From positions 62,001 through 126,000 of the forward strand of contig NZ_QLTT01000006.1 of assembly GCF_003269295.1 (NCBI RefSeq): a stretch of 64,000 bases of DNA, given 5' to 3'. Origin of the DNA: Lentzea atacamensis (GTDB lineage: Bacteria > Actinomycetota > Actinomycetes > Mycobacteriales > Pseudonocardiaceae). The position numbers and the translations under genes were made by a program. The notes below the pieces were generated by a model, which saw only the letters and a list, made by a program, of their open reading frames with translations, searched no databases and had not been told where the DNA came from. The stretch's first letter is position 1. Each line of letters begins with the position of its first letter. This document shows positions 61,180 to 64,000 of this stretch, in pieces.

Positions 61180-61740
61180 CTACGGGACCATCTTCTTCCC
61201 GCGCGCGGCCCGCTGTGCCTTGATCATCGAGAAGCGCTCGGCCTGCGCCTTCTTGTCGCCGAAGGTCAGCTCCGAAATGGCGTCGTACACCTCTTCGGGA
61301 TCCGGCAGGTACTCCAGGCGGTTCAGCGCCTGGATCTGACCGGCCGACTCCACGATCAGCGTGCCGTAACCGAGCATGCGCCCGCCCACGGTCCGCTCAT
61401 AGGTGAGGTCGGTGACCTTGCTGATGGGCATCATCGCGACCTTGGTCTCGAAGACGCCCGACGTCAGCATGAACCGCTTGTCGGTGACGACGATGCGCTC
61501 GACCCACCACTCGATGATGAAGTAGGCGAGCCGCAGCAGCACGAGCAACCCGCCGTACCACAGGACGTTCTGGATCACGCCCGCGTTGCTGGGGAGCAGG
61601 TACGAGATCATCATGAAGCCCGCGAGCAATGCCGCTGCTTCGAGCACGTCCCAGATCAGGTAGGACCAGTGCCTGCGCACCCGGATGACCCGACGCTCGC
61701 TCGACAGCAGGTAGTCGTCTGGATCACGTGGTGCGAACAT
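61180..61740 (-). CDS. PH-domain membrane protein (bPH2)
   Basis: A 186-residue protein with two transmembrane helices (about residues 28-50 and 57-78), then a bacterial PH domain of the YdbT/PF03703 type: RIVVTDKRFMLTSGVFETKV, MMPISKVTDLTYERTVGGRM, GYGTLIVESAGQ. Probably a membrane-associated scaffold; function unknown. The ATG is at 61740. Confidence 0.83.
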   Translation of the reverse strand: MFAPRDPDDYLLSSERRVIRVRRHWSYLIWDVLEAAALLAGFMMISYLLPSNAGVIQNVLWYGGLLVLLRLAYFIIEWWVERIVVTDKRFMLTSGVFETKVAMMPISKVTDLTYERTVGGRMLGYGTLIVESAGQIQALNRLEYLPDPEEVYDAISELTFGDKKAQAERFSMIKAQRAARGKKMVP

Positions 61741-61805
61741 GCGCTACCAGCCCTTCCTGGTACCAGCCAGTGCCTGTCCCTGCCCGCCCGCAGTGCACGG
61801 GTGAA

Positions 61806-61964
61806 CTAGAACAATTGTCGCACGAAGGTGATCAGGGCCTCAGCCGCAGTTCGCAGCGAGTTGAGGATGTTCTGCACCAGCTGTGCCGCCTGCTGGGGCT
61901 CCGCGATGAGAAAGAACAGCAGCAAGGCGATTCCGGCGAAAGTGAGGATCTTCTTCAGGTTCAC
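61806..61964 (-). CDS. 52-residue single-helix membrane protein
   Basis: GTG start at 61964 with GGTGGA upstream, giving MNLKKILTFAGIALLLFFLI, then AEPQQAAQLVQNILNSL and a hydrophobic amphipathic end. One transmembrane helix and a short extracytoplasmic or amphipathic tail. It lies directly upstream of the PH-domain gene on the same strand. I recall similar short proteins next to PH-domain genes in actinomycetes but cannot name a family. Start and expression are not proven. Confidence 0.58.
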   Translation of the reverse strand: MNLKKILTFAGIALLLFFLIAEPQQAAQLVQNILNSLRTAAEALITFVRQLF

Positions 61965-62106
61965 GGTGTCCACCCCGTCCGCGTTCCGCACCCGTTTGGC
62001 GCCGTTCGTGACCGTTGTACAGCACGATTCAGCGCCTTGGGAGATTTGTACCGCAGCCGGGGTAGCGGACTGCACCGCCGTTCCGGGGTGACTACGCTTC
62101 GTGTTC

Positions 62107-62520
62107 GTGACGGGCAGCAGCGAGCGCACGATCCGTTGTGTCGGTGCCATCGTGCATGACTCGAACGGGCGACTACTGCTCGTGCGACGAGCCAATCCTC
62201 CAGGTGAAGGCCTGTGGTCAATACCAGGAGGACGCGTGGAGCCTGAAGAGACGGACGAGGCTGCCGTGACGAGGGAAGTCGTCGAAGAAACAGGACTCTC
62301 CGTCACCGTCGGCCGACTCGTCGGCAGCGTCGAGCGTCCGGCCCCGAACGGGGTTTTCTTGATCTTCGACTACGAATGCCAGGTCACGTCAGGTGTGCTC
62401 CGGGCGGGCGACGACGCATCGGATGTCACCTGGGCGGACAGTGCGATGTTGGCCACACTTCCGACCGCGGACGGTCTCCTGCAAGCGCTTTCCGACTGGA
62501 ACTGCCTGCCCAGGGCCTGA
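62107..62520 (+). CDS. Nudix hydrolase
   Basis: A 137-residue protein with a full Nudix box GRVEPEETDEAAVTREVVEE plus TG (Gx5Ex7REUxEExGU). The substrate loop has ANPPGEGLWSIPGG. It hydrolyses nucleoside diphosphates linked to another group, perhaps a damaged nucleotide. The GTG at 62107 is used; a GTG at 62101 is also in frame. It is divergent from the small membrane protein gene. Confidence 0.86.
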   Translation: MTGSSERTIRCVGAIVHDSNGRLLLVRRANPPGEGLWSIPGGRVEPEETDEAAVTREVVEETGLSVTVGRLVGSVERPAPNGVFLIFDYECQVTSGVLRAGDDASDVTWADSAMLATLPTADGLLQALSDWNCLPRA

Positions 62521-62548
62521 TCAGGGTTCACGCGATCGGGGAGGGCGT

Positions 62549-63544
62549 TCAGCGCCAAACGAGACGTTGCCCGTGGGCCTCAGTCGCCGCCAGGGTGGTC
62601 CTCTCGACGTCCGAGTCACGCACACGGATGAGCCGCAGCTCACCGTCCTCGTGCGCAGCCCACCAGACAGGCCTGTCCAAAGCGGACAAGGCGGGCACGA
62701 GGTCGAGTCCCGAGCCGCTTGAGATGACCACGAGCGGCGCGTCGATCTGCTCGACCGCTTTCGCGAGGTCCGCGACCGGGTCACCGGCCACCAGCCGGGG
62801 CGGGTTCTTGCGGAGCACCCCGCACGCCACCCCGAACAGCCGCAGCCGCTCCGGTTGGTCCGCCCACACACACGCCTCCAGCCAGGCGTACGCGTCCTCA
62901 TCCGCCAGATCGGCGGGTGCCACGCCGATGCCCACCTTCGCGGCCACCTTGACCGTCTTGGGCAGCTTCGGCAGCACCGCGCCCGGCGCGAGCTCCAGCG
63001 CGCAGTGCAGGCCCAGCGCGGCCTTGGCGGGCCCGGCGACGAGCTGGCCGGCCTCCCGGGTCTGGTAGCGGTACGAGTACTGGTCGAGACCGAGCAGCAG
63101 GCCGGCGGTCGTCGCGGCCTCCACGAGCCCGATCGGCCCGCCCGCCTGCTTCGCCGCCGCGGCGACGGCCGGGTAGAGCAGGGCGGCGCGCCGCACCTCG
63201 TTGGTCTGGATCACCTGCGAGCTCACCAGAGCCCGCACGCGATCGCCTCGCTCCAGCAGGAAGTCGCGGAACAACGGCCAGGTGCTCTCGTCCGCGCCGT
63301 AGGTCCCGCCGAGCGACGGGTAGTAGTTCGAGAGCTGATGGAACGGCTCGGCCTGCACGAGCCGATGCGCCGCCGCCAGCAGGAGCTCGCCCGTGGCGTT
63401 GTCCTCGCTGGCGGCGGTCAGCAGATCGGCGATCTCCGGATCCTCGGCAGCACGCGACGCGAGGTGTTCGTAGAGCGGCGAGATTCCCGCCGCCTCCGCC
63501 GCGAACGCACGCAGGCGCTGCTGTGCCAGATCCAGAGAAGTCAC
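62549..63544 (-). CDS. DUF2332 protein
   Basis: A 331-residue actinobacterial protein of the DUF2332 family (AGISPLYEHLASRAAEDPEI near the start, AEPFHQLSNYYPSLGGT, RGDRVRALVSSQVIQTNEVR, LGLDQYSYRY). Function unknown. The GTG at 63544 has AAGGAG upstream, lying in the 3' end of the MaoC gene; the start is one base beyond that stop, so the two are coupled. Confidence 0.85.
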   Translation of the reverse strand: MTSLDLAQQRLRAFAAEAAGISPLYEHLASRAAEDPEIADLLTAASEDNATGELLLAAAHRLVQAEPFHQLSNYYPSLGGTYGADESTWPLFRDFLLERGDRVRALVSSQVIQTNEVRRAALLYPAVAAAAKQAGGPIGLVEAATTAGLLLGLDQYSYRYQTREAGQLVAGPAKAALGLHCALELAPGAVLPKLPKTVKVAAKVGIGVAPADLADEDAYAWLEACVWADQPERLRLFGVACGVLRKNPPRLVAGDPVADLAKAVEQIDAPLVVISSGSGLDLVPALSALDRPVWWAAHEDGELRLIRVRDSDVERTTLAATEAHGQRLVWR

Positions 63545-63545
63545 G

Positions 63546-64000
63546 TCACTCCTTGGGTTCAGGGCGCCCGGGCTGCTCGCCGCCGCGTGCGTCACCGTAG
63601 GACTTCTTCGGCACCATGACCTTGCGCCGGAAGATGCACACGACGGTGCCGTCCTGCTTGTAACCACGCGTCTCGACGTAGACCACGCCCCGGTCGTCCT
63701 TGGACTTCGACGGCGTCTTGTCGAGCACCTCCGTCTCACCGTAGATCGTGTCACCGTGGAACGTCGGCTTCACGTGCCGCAGCGACTCGATCTCCAGGTT
63801 GGCGATCGCCTTGCCGGAGACGTCGGGCACGGACATGCCCAGCAGCAACGAGTAGATGTAGTTGCCGACGACGACGTTCTTGCCGAAGTCCGTCGTCTTC
63901 TCCGCGTAGTTCACGTCCATGTGGAGCGGGTGGTGATTCATCGTGAGCAGGCAGAACAGGTGGTCGTCGTACTCCGTGACCGTCTTGCCCGGCCAGTGCT
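63546..64000 (-). CDS. MaoC-family dehydratase, 5' end outside window
   Basis: At least 150 residues of a hotdog-fold R-specific enoyl-CoA hydratase-like protein. The open frame continues past the internal ATG at 63941 to the window edge, where HWPGKTVTEYDDHLFCLLTM followed by NHHPLHMD matches the conserved N-terminal part of MaoC dehydratases; MNHH is therefore not the start. LLLGMSVPDVSG and VKPTFHGDTIYGETEVL follow. It hydrates an unsaturated acyl-CoA. Coupled to the DUF2332 gene. Confidence 0.88.
   Translation of the reverse strand, partial: HWPGKTVTEYDDHLFCLLTMNHHPLHMDVNYAEKTTDFGKNVVVGNYIYSLLLGMSVPDVSGKAIANLEIESLRHVKPTFHGDTIYGETEVLDKTPSKSKDDRGVVYVETRGYKQDGTVVCIFRRKVMVPKKSYGDARGGEQPGRPEPKE

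Noticed and set aside
63546..63941. Complete 131-residue MaoC protein starting at MNHH
   Set aside because: The frame stays open to the window edge and the upstream residues match the conserved MaoC N-terminal region, so the ATG at 63941 is internal.

Overview
The window is high-GC actinobacterial DNA. GTG and TTG starts are common, genes overlap by ATGA, and several loci are actinobacteria-specific: adnAB, a DUF3107/TB9.4 gene, TIGR02569, an HemD-like nitrate regulator of the NnaR type, and DUF574/PF04672 methyltransferases. I infer a Pseudonocardiales-type filamentous actinomycete (Lentzea, Saccharothrix or Actinosynnema-like); the genus cannot be fixed from this sequence. No tRNA, rRNA, CRISPR array, transposase or phage gene was seen, and no gene-free stretch exceeds 300 bases.

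Layout. 1-5.8 kb: end of an M16 peptidase, a DUF2207 membrane protein and three tandem membrane-anchored zinc peptidase paralogues. 5.9-9.8 kb: a two-component system, a DUF5666 exported protein, a small membrane protein and a secreted ricin-type lectin. 9.8-20.1 kb: a K+ channel, an M20 peptidase, two small genes, then adnB-adnA (DNA end resection). 20.2-32.3 kb: a chitinase with a DasR-like operator, followed by two tandem, diverged copies of one four-gene module: PAS-GGDEF-degenerate EAL protein, DUF574 methyltransferase, cytochrome P450 and exported alpha/beta-hydrolase. Conserved non-coding elements sit at equivalent positions in both copies. 32.3 kb: an alkyltransferase-like DNA repair protein. 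32.8-42.2 kb: a complete assimilatory nitrate/nitrite locus (nitrate reductase, electron-transfer flavoprotein, NarK, NirB, NirD, NnaR, CbiX-type chelatase). 42.2-54 kb: a block whose order matches the Mycobacterium tuberculosis Rv3205c-Rv3212 region (TIGR02569, moeZ, DUF3152 peptidase, TetR, DUF3107, ferritin-like, rhlE, propeller protein), interrupted by a TetR-controlled diiron oxygenase/hydrolase unit. 54-57.9 kb: a hydrolase, a secreted protein, an O-antigen-ligase-like protein, and the wreck of a Tad/Flp pilus locus (truncated prepilin peptidase, frameshifted TadG-like gene fused to a nonsense-mutated NarL-type regulator). 58-64 kb: housekeeping genes (RecB-family nuclease, ArsC-like, MarC, PHP phosphoesterase, PH-domain protein, Nudix, DUF2332, MaoC).

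How it fits together. The backbone is a conserved repair and cofactor neighbourhood (K+ channel, adnB, adnA, ATL, TIGR02569, moeZ and on to rhlE). Two accessory blocks appear to have entered it: the duplicated signalling/oxidation module between adnA and the ATL gene, and the nitrate locus between the ATL gene and TIGR02569. The duplicated module is the best candidate here for an undescribed system. It couples a cyclic-di-GMP-type signalling protein to a methyltransferase, a P450 and a secreted hydrolase, and the four-gene layout has been kept through duplication and divergence.
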